From: Saccoglossus kowalevskii
Lineage: Eukaryota > Hemichordata > Enteropneusta > Harrimaniidae
Direction of reading: 5' to 3'
NCBI RefSeq assembly: GCF_000003605.2
Contig: NW_003133847.1
Coordinates: 192,584-219,105 of the forward strand
DNA length: 26,522 nucleotides
Numbering within the stretch: the stretch's first letter is position 1; each line of letters opens with the position of its first letter. This document shows, one piece after another, positions 9,391 to 21,140 of this stretch. A model generated the notes under the pieces. That model ran no database searches. It saw only the letters and a list, made by a program, of their open reading frames with translations, and had not been told where the DNA came from. The translations under genes were made by a program, and so were the position numbers.

Positions 9391-11949
9391 TCGGGCCGCA
9401 AAAGTCGTATCCAGTCCATAAATGTTTTATCATACACCTTACAAGTTTAATTAAAATTTTTCCCACGCCGTGATCTCAAACACACGACGTAATTTAGAAT
9501 AACGCATTTTGTTTTGAATGATGATACAGGAAATTATTACTCTGGTGTGAGGGCACACTTCCTATAGCGTTACGAGGCCGGGCAATACGAAGTATTAGAA
9601 TTAACATATTATTCTATTAGAGAGTCCTGTTCCCAGAATAGATGAATGGAAGACACAAACCTTGGTATAACCAGTGAAGATGGAAAATTAATCACACAAT
9701 TTCCCTTACAATCATTGTCTTGATAGTGCTGGATTAATCACATACAAGAACGAAAGAGGATATCATTAGTTGATCAATAATGTGTTTTTTTTTTTTCAGA
9801 ATACCGATACACAAAAAGTCATTAATAATTGATGTAAATAGGATAATGAGTCATTTGTGTTACATAGTAGCAAATAAAACATAACAGAAAATATTCGGAA
9901 GTTAGTATGTAAAAATAATAACTTTTTATTGCATTCTTAGAAATATGTTTCTATCAGTTAATAGCAATAAAGATTAGTTGTGATAACTACTACCATAAAA
10001 GGGAAGACAGTTGTTAATGAGATAAAGCAAGTGTTACATATCATTTTCATTTCTTGATTGAAATGCGTTATAAATATAGTTGCCTGTCTTTTTTATTATT
10101 ACAACATTTTTTGAAGTCATCAAGAAATTAAATTTCTGGAGATCATCCTGTGTTTCTTGTGGAAATGTAATGTTTTGTATGATTTGTTGGCGTATATAAC
10201 AAAGTGCAATTTATCTTCTCTTTCATTCTGTGTACATTTTTTGCAAATTCTGATTTCAGTAGGTATTTTTGGTTGCGTATGTCTCCCTTTTATATTGCTA
10301 AATTGTGATTGCTGGTTCTACAGCTTGTCATTGAATTTCTCTGTTTTAAATTCAAAACATCCAATTATGTATGTGCGTATAACCAAAACATGTTTTTAAC
10401 TTACAGTAAATCAGCAGCAAATGTTTGCATCGTCAAACATAAGTACTACTTATCCCCGATTATTTGGAGATATGTAAGTTTACGACGCGAAGTAGGAAGT
10501 AATTTAAACCACACGACTTGGTGAATACTGGTAGGTGTTGTAGTATCAATGTTACCATGAAATGTCTATGAACTGAAAAATAGTTTTTATTTGCGACAAT
10601 TTTTCATTATTCATAATCATTTATGATAATAATGTGTATTATAACCGTACGTGTAGAAATTACAGTTCTTTGGTTTGTGGATAGACTACATGTGTGTAAT
10701 ATGAAACTTTAAAAAATCTACAAATGATTGGAAGGGCATTCTGAAAGGTTGGACACCATGCTATAGTTTGTTAATATAATAGTTTGATTTTTTTATATTT
10801 TTTATTGGTTATACAAAATATAAATACCTGTTATGAATAGTACCGTCATTTGTATTTCTGATAACATGTTTAGGTAGATATGGTTTGTTCTGTCATGTTT
10901 GAAATCGTTGTGTTGAGAAATCTTTGTATTTTCTGTTTCACTTGTATATATTTAACAGTGTATTATGAAATCTATTTCGTCTTTCGTTTTCTGTTTTGGT
11001 CAGCTGGTGTTTAGAACGCGTATTTCTTCAATTTCAGACTATCATGAAGGTAGCTTAATTTTAGTTTGGATAATGTTTTATGATTTTTGTTAACACTAGT
11101 ATGCTATATATGTGTCAGATTGTATTTTTTTTCCTTCAAAACCCTCTTCGTAACTTGGGTACCAATTTGCTTTCATAGACAAATAACAGTCTAAGAGTCT
11201 CTAGGCACGACACCGTGGGTCCAGAGTACTAGTAACTTCTCGGATGACTTCACCCATATATAACTACATTTTTGTATTAATGTGTTTTTTTGTTTTTGTT
11301 TTTTTTTAATCCTCAATAAATCTTTTTTTTAAATCCTTTTTATGGGCCAATATTGGATGTCATAAAAATTGTCATTCCCATTCGAATCAGGCCTATTAAT
11401 TCATGGAGGTATACCTCATTACATGGGCAATTCCGAAAAGTAAATTAGGCCGCCCTCTATTTAAAACAACATTTTTTTATTACCTGCTGCACCTTCAACT
11501 TGTTTACTTGCATTGTCATAATCGCGTGGCTGTAATCATCATATTGTGTGCGCGTGACTTTCTGAATCATCTCCGATGGCCTTTGATCTAGAGTCCCGTA
11601 AAGCAAGAAAAACACATGCAGAACAGAAAAAATAATACGAGCTTCCATTATTGCCTGCCATTTTGCTGCAATGCTCAGAGGCCTGGCGAATAACATTAAA
11701 TTTTAAATTAAACAAATTCAACGATCGTAGTAATTGTTTTTTCACGGAAATGTGATGATTTCGTTGGGGGATTCTGTGGTAGTGTTATTATATCAAGTTT
11801 TGTTATTCGCGTAAATAGATAAACGCATGTGATGAATACGCAATTCACTATTTATAGATCGCCTACGCGTAAAAAAATAGTCCACTAGAATTTATTGGAA
11901 TGGGTGTAATATACTTTAACGACATTTTAGATAATAAAGTGATATTTTC

Positions 11950-12177
11950 ATTTTTTATTATTTTTTTAAAAATATATCGCGAAAAGTTTATTTACGCATG
12001 GATTTGCAAATATAACATCGTTTGACATTTTGGCGGAGGGATATTACTGTGAAGGGCAAATCGAATCACGCATCACGCGGGCTTCATTTTGTTGTAAGCT
12101 CAGTGGCTAGAAGGTCTGGGAACTGTTATCCATACGTTGCTTGAATTTTCGTCGTTTGCGACACATTAACAGTCAAG
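11950..12177 (+). promoter_or_regulatory. CpG-enriched promoter and 5' UTR region of the tetraspanin gene
   Basis: Roughly fourteen CpG dinucleotides fall in about 200 bp before the start codon. This contrasts with the CpG-poor flanks and fits an unmethylated promoter. No convincing TATA box sits at a sensible distance, so a dispersed start is likely. The 5' UTR boundary cannot be set. CpG enrichment continues into the first part of the intron (to about 12750). Confidence 0.4.
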
Positions 12178-12240
12178 ATGGTTGAAGGTGGCATGAAAAT
12201 TGTGAAATATCTAGTTTTCTTCTTCAATTTCTTATTTTGG
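12178..12240 (+). CDS. First coding exon of a tetraspanin
   Basis: The start codon has a strong Kozak context (AAG ATG G). The 21 codons begin MVEGGMKIVKY and continue with the hydrophobic LVFFFNFLFW. This is the classic tetraspanin N-terminus: a short cytoplasmic head with Gly-Gly and Lys-x-x-Lys-Tyr leading into transmembrane segment 1, as in the CD9/CD81/CD63-type proteins. The exon ends exactly after TTT TGG at a perfect donor, GTAAGT, in phase 0. That is the position of the conserved first intron after the Phe-Trp of TM1 in CD9-like tetraspanins. Tetraspanins are four-pass membrane proteins that organise receptors and adhesion molecules in the plasma membrane and endosomes. The exons for the large extracellular loop (CCG motif) were not found in this window, so the subfamily cannot be assigned. 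Confidence 0.85.
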
Positions 12241-14040
12241 GTAAGTGTTACTGCTTTTTTGGGGGGGTTTACACAAACGTGGACACTAGTCAGCTGTTTA
12301 CGTGATATTTAATTGCACAGTCACTGTCACAAGACTGGCCGTTGGCCGTTTTGCATTTGTTAGCCGATTTAAACATATCGTCTCGTCTCTTCTGAGCAAG
12401 TTTGTGTTTGACATCAAGTAAGACGTATACTATGACGGCATTTTGTGATAGACCTTGTGTGGATAAATCGTTTGCCAGGGCTGGATAGTCATTTTGCAGA
12501 CGATTTCCTCAAATTATGTCTGATTCTTTTGTGACTTCCTACAATAGGAAAGTGGGCAGGGCTACCTGTGTAAGTTAACACAAGGGTTCGTTATATTGCC
12601 AATACAAGCCACGTATACAACCTAGACAACAGAGCTAGGTTTCCGAAGAATAGAGTCTTTGTTTCACAAACCTTGCTTGGTCGACAAGAGGTACATGGTT
12701 TTCCGTTTCGCCGTCAGTCGCGGTTCGTCGTATCGACCCCTGACAAGGCTTGTGCACACTTAAAAATAGTATGTTTACACTGTAAATCCAAAACCGCTTA
12801 TGTGCAGTTCCCGTAATACATAAAATCGCGAATGTGACAATGTGACTCGTCATATTTAACTTTTTACTTCGAAAAGCGCATCAGTAGTTAGGCTACATTG
12901 GGCAGGCATTGTCAAATTTACATACTTTGACATAGGAGTTAGTGTAATGATGCGTGGTTAATCTCATACGACACATTGTTCTACCTTGTAATGCTATCTG
13001 AAACACGAATGCATCTGTTACACCATTTTTCGGATCCTGTTTTTTTATGATTTTTAAAATTACAGCACTGCACTAAACTGGTTCCACCTAGTAGCAGTGA
13101 TACCTCTTCCTGAAGGCGTCACTACTGAACTTTGTATCATTATGTTATTATCAGCTTTTGAAATGATACACAACAACCGCATTAGATTTTGAAAACATAA
13201 ATTTGTTTCACATGATTTGAATTGGCCAATGGGTGTTCTAGAATTTATGTTTTCATTTGTAGTAACCAAGTTATGGCAACTTGTAAGATCAAAGTACCAT
13301 CAATTTTGAATACAACTTAATTCAGAGCATCTACTCACTAAGTGTTTCCTTGGGTGAGAATTCCTCAGTTTACATCAGTCATGGTAAAAATTAGATAAAT
13401 CATTGTCACTGCGCATAAACCACTCAAGATGGTTTGCTGCTCACGAAAACATGCCTTCAGACTGACAGATAGATCTGAGACACTATCGAAACATTCCACG
13501 ATAAACACTAACCCTGAAGTTACGATAAGTGGTAAATAAATAGCTGTATACTTGGCTTTTTCAGTTGGCTACTTTGTATTTTTATGACTTGCATGAAATT
13601 TCTATAGAAAAGCTTGCTTTCTGGAATTCTACTTTTTAAATCTACTTGAGTACTTAGCAAAATTCCTTTTGACGATTGTTTCACAGACTCGCTCATTCAG
13701 TACAACTTGAACTGTGTTATGTGATTTTGTTTTCATCTCGTGTGATTTCATCAATTCACATGAGATCATCTCATACCACATCACTTTTATACCCAAATCT
13801 TATAAATCTGTGAAACTATGTAATATAGGTCATTTAGTCGTATGGCTATTAAACAAAACCTTTTATGCTTTTTCACTTTTTCTGCAAATAAAGAATTTAT
13901 CCTGTCACAGAATATTTACCTTGAGAATCTGTAGCAAAAGATTAAACATCCTATAACCGAAGAGAGAATATTTTGCTTCAAATTTCTTACTTAAAACCAA
14001 TAGTAATATTAACTAAATTCACTGAATTTAGAAAATTTAC

Positions 14041-14210
14041 TTTTTCAGTATTTTCAAGTTGTCATAAAGTGTAAACAGATGGTACTTTGGTGCAACTGTC
14101 TATAATTATGATAACTTATTGTAACTCACTTTTTCATCGTTTTTCAGTTTTGACAAAATGCAAACAGATGTTGATGTGAATGTCAATAATTATGAATAAT
14201 GATGTATTTT
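14041..14210. repeat. Degenerate tandem duplication, period about 90-100 bp
   Basis: TTTTTCAG, AAACAGATG and ATAATTATGA occur in the same order in two adjacent copies (from 14041 and from about 14140). The intervening sequence is similarly spaced but diverged. It looks like an old local duplication in the intron. Confidence 0.45.
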
Positions 14211-15622
14211 AACAGACAATTGGAACAAACTATTTTGCGAGAGGGAATGTTCCCACCAAATATGAACGAGACTAACCACTTGTTGCTAGTTTAATTCATC
14301 TACTCGTTATTGATAGAATTATATTATTATGATATCAATATCAAAATGATCTTGTCACAGATGTTAACATTATGTCCAATGTATTATGGTATCTACAGTA
14401 GAATAATTAATTTTTCCTGGTATTTAATTATTTCACTTTATTGATAATACATGTACAGGCATATTCATCGATTTTAAATTCATTAATTTTCTATTGTAAT
14501 TTTACATGTTCACATGGATTTAATAGCAGGTTTTGGTATTTATTTTTTAATTATAAAAAAAAAAAAAATTCAGAATTTATATCTGTTTTGGCTATCAGTT
14601 TTTGTTTCAAATCAATAACCCCCCTTCCTCCCTAATAATTTTTAACATCCAAGGTGCAATTACCTATCCAAACCTTAAACAAAAGATTATTAAATAACAA
14701 TCTGTTACATGTATTTTAGATGTTGACTGATCACTAAGTGGTGATATAACAATGTCCTTGCTGTGATGATCAATATTGATGTAATGTAAGCTATGACATC
14801 ACAGCTGGCACAAATTTAATAAAAGGCTATTTTGAAAATGATTAATTACTAAATATAAGTTATTCAAAACCTTTTATTTTCTGAGGTAATTATTTCCTCT
14901 TGCCAAGGCATGCTGGGTAACTACTGTTAATTGTTAATATTACTATTTAACATGTAATGTCAAAAATACATGAATAGAAGTTATTTTCCATTGCTTACTA
15001 GTCTTGGCCAAAATGTATAAAAATGTCAAATAAATTTGCTGGTTTATTGATGAAAAATGTCAAAGTTGATTTCAGTGTTCAAAAGTTGAATCGGATTTTA
15101 AATTTATTATGGACTCGTTCTGTCTGCAGTACGCCCACCCTGATACAATCATTTATGTTTATTGTACCCCCCACTCTGAAGATGTCACCAAATAAGATTA
15201 TGCCCAATCTAAAATTAACACTATCGTACTGTGACACTGTTTTTGTCAGTATTTTTTATTTGTCCGAGGCAACTTCTGGATAATGAATACACATGAAAAA
15301 TGAAGCAGATGTATTTCCTTGTTATTAGCATTTACACACCTGATAAGGTTAAAGAGAGAATTTTTTTTAGTCCACGGGCCCATCAGTTCAAAAGGAATTT
15401 CCCATAACTTTTTTAAGGGATTTATGCAGTTAAATAAATTAAAGAAAAACGGCAAAATGTGCTTTTTCAGTACCAGGACTATTTTTTTCAGCCTAATACT
15501 ATATTTAATGTAAGTGGGGTCAAGGCATGTAGTGTAGTTTCCTGTTCTCTTCTGAATTCAAATTCTTGCATAATATAATGAGTATATTTTACGGAATGAA
15601 ACTGCATTCAGATACATTCAAA

Positions 15623-15644
15623 ATACATGTAATTTTACATGTAT
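15623..15644. repeat. Small perfect inverted repeat
   Basis: ATACATGTA, a four-base ATTT loop, then TACATGTAT. The arms are 9 bp and perfect. It may be chance in AT-rich DNA. Confidence 0.4.
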
Positions 15645-15874
15645 CTCATGTTTTGAGGCCAAAAACTCTTGTGGGGAGATGGGGCGGGGGTCAATGCACT
15701 ATTTACATGAATAGTGACCTTGTTATCAATGATATATTTATTAGTCCATTTGTCAATACAGTCAATCAGGTACAATCTGTTAACAACAAAATTAGTTCAA
15801 GATAATCTAATGAATTTATTTATGCATTTTCAGTTATGATCTTCAGTACATTACAATAAGTGCCCACAGATTTT

Positions 15875-16650
15875 CTACCACAGATGTCTTCCACATGCAA
15901 AGCTACCACAGGTGTCTCCCCACATGCAAAGCTACCACAGGTGTCACCCACATGCAAAGCTACCACAGGTGTCTCCCCACATGCAAAGCTACCACAGGTG
16001 TCACCCACATGCAAAGCTACCACAGGTGTATCCCACATGCAAAGCTACCACAGGTGTCTCCCATATGCAAAGCTACCACGGGTGTCTCCCACATGCAAAG
16101 CTACCACGGGTGTCTCCCACATGCAAAGCTACCACGGGTGTCTCCCACATGCAAAGCTACCACGGGTGTCTCCCACATGCAAAGCTACCACGGGTGTATC
16201 CCACATGCAAAGCTACCACGGGTGTATCCCACATGCAAAGCTACCACGGGTGTCTCCCACATGCAAAGCTACCACGGGTGTCTCCCACATGCAAAGCTAC
16301 CACGGGTGTCTCCCCTGCATGCAAAGCTACCACAGGTGTCTCCCCGCATGCAAAGCTACCACAGGTGTCTCCCCGCATGCAAAGCTACCACAGGTGTCTC
16401 CCCCGCATGCAAAGCTACCACAGGTGTCTCCCCCGCATGCAAAGCTACCACAGGTGTCTCCCCGCATGCAAAGCTACCACAGGTGTCTCCCCGCATGCAA
16501 AGCTACCACAGGTGTCTCCCCGCATGCAAAGCTACCACGGGTGTCTCCCCGCATGCAAAGCTACCACGGGTGTCTCCCCGCATGCAAAGCTACCACGGGT
16601 GTCTCCCCGCATGCAAAGCTACCACGGGTGTCTCACAGTTGCATTTAAAG
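15875..16650. repeat. Minisatellite: 26 units of 28-30 bp plus degenerate edges
   Basis: The unit reads CTACCAC(A/G)GGTGTCTCCC, then a short variable spacer, then GCAAAG. CTACCAC starts run from 15903 to 16619 with a mean spacing of about 28.6 bp. A diverged unit precedes at 15875, and the last unit decays into TCACAGTTGCATTTAAAG. Units fall in blocks. Units 1-6 are CACAGG, 7-15 CACGGG, 16-22 CACAGG and 23-26 CACGGG. The spacer changes independently: CACATG in units 1-14, CTGCATG in 15, CGCATG in 16-25 (two with an extra C). The unit has no stop codon in any plus frame and its length is not a multiple of three, so all three forward frames stay open for 250-272 codons. The resulting peptides are artefacts of the repeat and are not called as genes. 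Confidence 0.95.
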
Positions 16651-17252
16651 TTTTCACACAATAATTTTGATTTGTACTGTATTAGTTCTACACTGGGTTT
16701 CATGAAGACGTGAATTTGTTTTATGAATATTTATGAAACATTAATCTGAAAAGGTCTATGCGCTTCATTCAGATCTAGATGCTTTCATTGGATGTAGAAT
16801 TTATTTAGTATTGCCCATTACTCACAAGTATTTGGGCAGCTTCATTGGCCAATTTACGACCATGAACGTAAAAGATAAATCTCATCAAATTTAGTTTCAA
16901 ATAAATTAAAAAATACAAGTACAAGTAGTACCATAATTTGGCACAAAACGTTAAATTGCGAAAGCGAGTCATTGACAAACGAGAGGTTAAAGGTAACTAA
17001 CCGCAGAGAATTTCTATAACAAGTACGGTAGTATTCATCCACTAAGACTTGTGATTGGTCAAGTTTTTTTTCAATTTGAAATTTATAAATATTTTCTAGA
17101 AAACAAATTCATGCCTTCATAATGTCAAACATAATTCTAAAGCATTATAGTCACTACCCTATGTGTGGGTCCCATGCAAAAAACTCTTGACACAAAAAAA
17201 ACACCTTTTTTGTGAACACAATATTTGACAAGACTGCATCTTGAAGGGGTAC

Positions 17253-17360
17253 TTAAAAGGCGGTGGTCGTCAAATTTAACAATGTATTTTACACGCGTTG
17301 TGTACGTCGCTATGAGTACCGTATCGAACAGGACGTGGCGCGATGATCACCACCCTTTAA
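17253..17360. mobile_element. TTAA-type MITE, family C reference copy
   Basis: A 108-bp element with TTAA at both ends (17253-17256 and 17357-17360). The left end TTAAAAGGCGGTGGTCGTC mirrors the right end, whose complement is TTAAAGGGTGGTGATCATCG. It is rich in CpG compared with its surroundings. It is too short to code; it must have been moved by a transposase supplied elsewhere. TTAA targeting is characteristic of the piggyBac superfamily, an assignment made by inference. Confidence 0.75.
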
Positions 17361-17626
17361 GCTCAGTACTTTTGTAAATTGAAAACCAATTTGAAATGGT
17401 AATGTGTCAAAGATTATTGCCCCATGTCCTAGATTTGAAAGTATAACGGAATTTTAAACTTTTGATTATAACTGCACTGTTTATCTGGGATATTCAATTT
17501 ACCGGAACTAGACTGGTTTGAGAGGTATAATAGTCAGGATATTATGGTTGACACATTGCCAGCTGAAAACTACACAGACATACCAAAATCAGTGGGAAGA
17601 AAAAAGGAGTCGGCGTTGCTGCACCT

Positions 17627-17956
17627 TTACCAGCATGTTTGTACTGCTTGGTCAAGTGGGCATTTGCCTCTTTCTAGTTCTGGTGTGTTGTTGCTTAAAT
17701 CAGCATGGATAAGTTTCATGGTGTCACCATGGAATAAATTTGGTTGTGTTCCTTCTATGGTGATGGAATGGAAGATGCGTGTCATACATGTTGCCAAAGG
17801 CACATTAGTGATGTTCGTGTATGCCAGTTCAAAAGTAAAATGTTGTTTATGCGGTATAAAATAAGAGTACCCGAACATGTTCAGAATCCGTGATGCGACC
17901 GAAAAACCCATTAGATCAGTCGCATTGCATCGCATCGCAGACGAGGCACAGATCAT
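17627..17956 (-). pseudogene. Coding-like relic on minus strand, function unknown
   Basis: A 109-codon open frame runs leftward from ATG at 17956 to TAA at 17627-17629. The same frame then stays open for another 18 codons (RCSNADSFFLPTDFGMSV). The composition is protein-like rather than AT-driven (for example NVPLATCMTRIFHSITIEGT and NTPELERGKCPLDQAVQTCW), which suggests a fragment of a transposon- or gene-derived protein broken by a stop. No family is recognised. An opposing 106-codon plus-strand frame (17544-17864) overlaps it and looks less protein-like. No convincing splice sites or promoter were seen for either. The start at 17956 is only the first ATG; the real edge is unknown. Confidence 0.3.
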
Positions 17957-18206
17957 CCTCTGTGATGTGACAGTCGAATAGTCATGCCTTGGCTTTAGAT
18001 GTGTCCAACCCTAAAAGTTCCAAAGTCGTTTGATTTTTGGTTCAACTGCTCATTTCAACATCTTGAAAACTTTATATTTGTGTGTAGATGCCTAATTGTG
18101 GCAACTTATTTGATTCAGATTTGATTATTTTTTCACTAGCTCTACTGACTGTAGTATGGTACATCATGTTATGCTCACTGGAATTATCTTGTAAACCTTT
18201 AATATT

Positions 18207-18308
18207 GAAAGGACAGTGGTCATCGCGTCACGGTCTGTTTGATAAGGAATGTAGCATAACAATGTCTGTCAAAAAAACATGTTTGTTTTCATGACAAACA
18301 CCCTTTCG
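18207..18308. mobile_element. TTAA-type MITE, family C degenerate copy
   Basis: The left end AAAGGACAGTGGTCATCGCG and inner GTCACGGTCTGTTTGATAAG match the family C sequence seen from the complement of 17253-17360 (AAAGGGTGGTGATCATCGCG, CCACGTCCTGTTCGATACGG). The right end CATGACAAACACCCTTTC is the mirrored terminal repeat. TTAA occurs just outside each end but is not flush, so boundaries are approximate. Confidence 0.55.
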
Positions 18309-18649
18309 CTCTTAATAATAGCATCCATAAATGTAGTGTTAAAAAAAAATATTGTAAAATTTGATAACTTTAAATGCAACCCAAATCATATTTGTCCAAT
18401 GTACCACTTTTGATGATGTGGTTCTAAAAATTAATGTGATACAAATTGCCTAATTGTGTTATTCTCTTGTGGGCACTATTTTATAGACAGACCCAATTTA
18501 TTCAAAGAATTTTTAGTGGGATATAAGTGGAATGTTCCTGCTGGATTAGCCTTGAGCATTATGACTGTGTCAGTAAGTACCTGCATATAAAACCTTGTTT
18601 ACATGACTAAGAAATAAAACATACTTTCAGTGTTTAATATGCTACTTTC

Positions 18650-18866
18650 ATGACCTTTAAATAAAGGGCACACATCCTGGTACTTTCATTAGTATGACAG
18701 TATCATAAACATGTACAGTTGGGGCATTTTAATGTTTTCTACAACATTTTACTCTTAAAAGTAGTTAAAACAGTCAAATCTAGGAAATTTTGCTGAAATA
18801 TAATATATCACTGATTTGATATTCATACAATCGAAAGTACCAGGATGTGTGACCTTTGAAGGTCAT
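18650..18866. mobile_element. MITE-like element with ~45-bp terminal inverted repeats
   Basis: CACACATCCTGGTACTTTC at 18669-18687 is perfectly complementary to 18833-18851 (19 bp). Pairing continues imperfectly on both sides, from ATGACCTTTAAA at the left edge to TTTGAAGGTCAT at the right. The 135-bp centre is AT-rich and non-coding. It is a different family from the TTAA and TACTGTA elements. Confidence 0.75.
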
Positions 18867-20707
18867 CAAAATGACCTATTACTAAGGGGTTGCTCATTTT
18901 TAGGCTGGGTTGTTTTAGTTGTAGTAGTAATAAAGTGTGAAATGGTTGCACAGTCCAAGACTTGTTAAGGACACACATGACAAACTAGTAAATATGTGGA
19001 AATTTTGAAAGCTCTACAAATTCTCGATATTTTGCTATGTGAAAAGTCCTATCAAATAAATGAAAAAAAAGAGCAAATAAAAAGTAGGCTATCTAAAGCA
19101 AATAATGACTTTGTGATTTCCCATTGAAATTCTTCTGACAGACATTTTGAATTGAAATTTGTTCAGAACATATATAATTCTGGTTTATAATACTGAAACC
19201 AGATTTTTTTTATTCAACTTTTCAGGCACAGGGAATAGTTTAGCAAAATTTTAGGATATAAAATATATTTTTGGTTTACTCTCAAAAAATGGTAGTTTAA
19301 AATGCATGTTTTATATTGTTAATCTCCCTAAATGTAGATTAAAAACTTTATTATATGATCAAATTCCTTTTTTCCCCTGTATTTCCTCTCTAGAATAAAA
19401 TAAAGGTAAAAAATGCATTTATTATATATTGAATCATTGAAATATCACCCATGTTTTACCTTAGACACACCTAAATCATTTAAATAAGCGCATGTGTTTC
19501 TAATGAAGCAAATAAAGTTTTCAGAATTGAAATGCTATGAACGGAAACCATTGTGTCAATATTTGCCATTTTATAAAATATTACTATAGTCTCAGTAAAA
19601 ATTATTTAACACAGTGACAATATTTGACATTTAATTGCAAATATGGATCTATTTCTATATAGTGTTGAATTGGTAAATCTTGAATTTCATTGAATTTTAC
19701 ATGTTGCTGAAAATGATTTTAATTATTGAAGTGAATCATTGGGATTCATTGAATACCAAAGTCATCTTGTTTTCTTTCCAAAAATGGGGAAAATTACATC
19801 CATACTTCCATGGTGAAATATTTTGCAACAAAATTGTGAGAAAAATGTCTATTCTGAAATGTTGCTCCACCTAAATTTACATAATTAATAAACTGTTTGA
19901 AATGCTGGCTTAAAACAGGTGTGAACATGTTAAGCTGGCATAAAGGTATAAGTAGCCATTTGCAATTGATGTTGCCAGTATATTGAATTTTTGATCCTCG
20001 TGCATTTACGTTTATTACATTTCAAAGTAGGTACTCATAATGTGTATCAAATTTTACTTTATACTCCAAATACGATTGGTTCCAACATAGAGCTAAAAAA
20101 AAGATGTACATTTATTCATGGAGCTTTGAGCTAAAAACATTTTAGCGCCATGGTATATTATTTTAATATTTTACATGGCTCGGAATTGTCAATTGTTCTC
20201 TTATTGCTTGATAAAAATTTTACACAAAAGATAGAAATATATTGTCATCCAGAAAATTAGGTCTGTGAGTTAGTGCCGTTATCAAGTGGCCGCCATATTT
20301 ACCCTGCTGTAGGAAAAGCTGGTATACCAAAGAATGTGAGATCATTATTTATTTAATTCCCACACACAACTTTACTTTGCAACTTGTTCTATTTTTCTCC
20401 ATTTCCCAAGAGCTTATTAATCTCCTTCAATATGAACTATATTTGACTTCCTAGTTCTGTTATAATTATGCATTAGGCAAAAAGTTTTTTCTGGTCAGCA
20501 TCTGCATTAGCCTGACATGGTCGCACAAGTTCCGCCCTCTGCGGTGTTCCAAACCCAACACGCGTTTGACAGTATGATGTAGTTTTTCTCTTTCCCCAAC
20601 GATTTTTTTGTCGGTACCAATCAAATTGCAGGAATGTCAGACATCAAAGAATAGCAGAATTTATTTAACATAATGTGATAAGGTGCACGAGTTGTGCCCT
20701 CCACCAT

Positions 20708-20721
20708 GTTACCATGACAAC
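20708..20721 (+). promoter_or_regulatory. X-box-like (RFX) motif
   Basis: GTTACCATGACAAC fits the relaxed RFX X-box consensus RYYNYY-N(1-3)-RRNRAC at every fixed position. RFX factors control ciliary genes in animals. No gene start is visible next to it, so it may be chance or an isolated intronic site. Confidence 0.25.
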
Positions 20722-21140
20722 CAAAATGAATATTCACTGAAACTCATTGAAAGAAGGTGTGAACTTTGCGATTTTCGCAATATTGATCTTGCCGATGAAA
20801 CATGCACTATTCTGTCTAGCGTTAGTGGGGTCTGATACTGTTCGACCGGCGAGGCTGCCACTCATGCTTACGTGTCAAACTACATATGCATCAGTAACTT
20901 TTTCTCTCTGAAATACCATAGTTAGGTTATCCAAGACTTTGTTTGTTATGGAGTAACACCAAAGAACATAAAAAAATTTCATATTTGTTTGCTATTTAAA
21001 TATACAGGAATGAATTTTTCAAAGCATTCTTGACTGAATAGGAGAATACTTGTAGTACTTCCGAGGGTTTAATAGTGTTTGGCTATTGTATATAAATTAG
21101 TAATTAATAATTAACGGATAGTTTGATCACGGTTGCACAG

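Larger units (their letters stand above)
7231..11949. other. Intergenic region without a supportable gene
   Basis: About 4.7 kb between the probable 3' end of the coiled-coil gene and the tetraspanin promoter region. It holds a TACTGTA-ended element (8257-8442), a second family A MITE (8767-8903) and a GC-rich inverted repeat (9339-9390). The rest is AT-rich with short frames that lack splice context or protein-like composition. Confidence 0.6.
12241..15874 (+). other. First part of tetraspanin intron 1
   Basis: Starts GTAAGT. The first ~500 bp are CpG-enriched; the rest is AT-rich with no convincing exon. It contains a degenerate duplication (14041-14210) and a small perfect inverted repeat (15623-15644). 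It is assigned to the intron because no tetraspanin exon 2 was recognised anywhere downstream. Confidence 0.5.

Noticed and set aside
12635..12853. 72-codon minus-strand frame in the CpG-rich start of the tetraspanin intron
   Set aside because: The open frame is explained by higher GC content. No splice or homology signal was seen.
15875..16650. CRISPR-like array
   Set aside because: The units are nearly identical throughout with no unique spacers, and the context is eukaryotic. It is a minisatellite.
15860..16713. Three overlapping plus-strand frames of 250-272 codons and one minus frame
   Set aside because: All are translations of the minisatellite, whose unit lacks stops in every forward frame and whose length is not a multiple of three. 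There is no promoter, splice or composition support.
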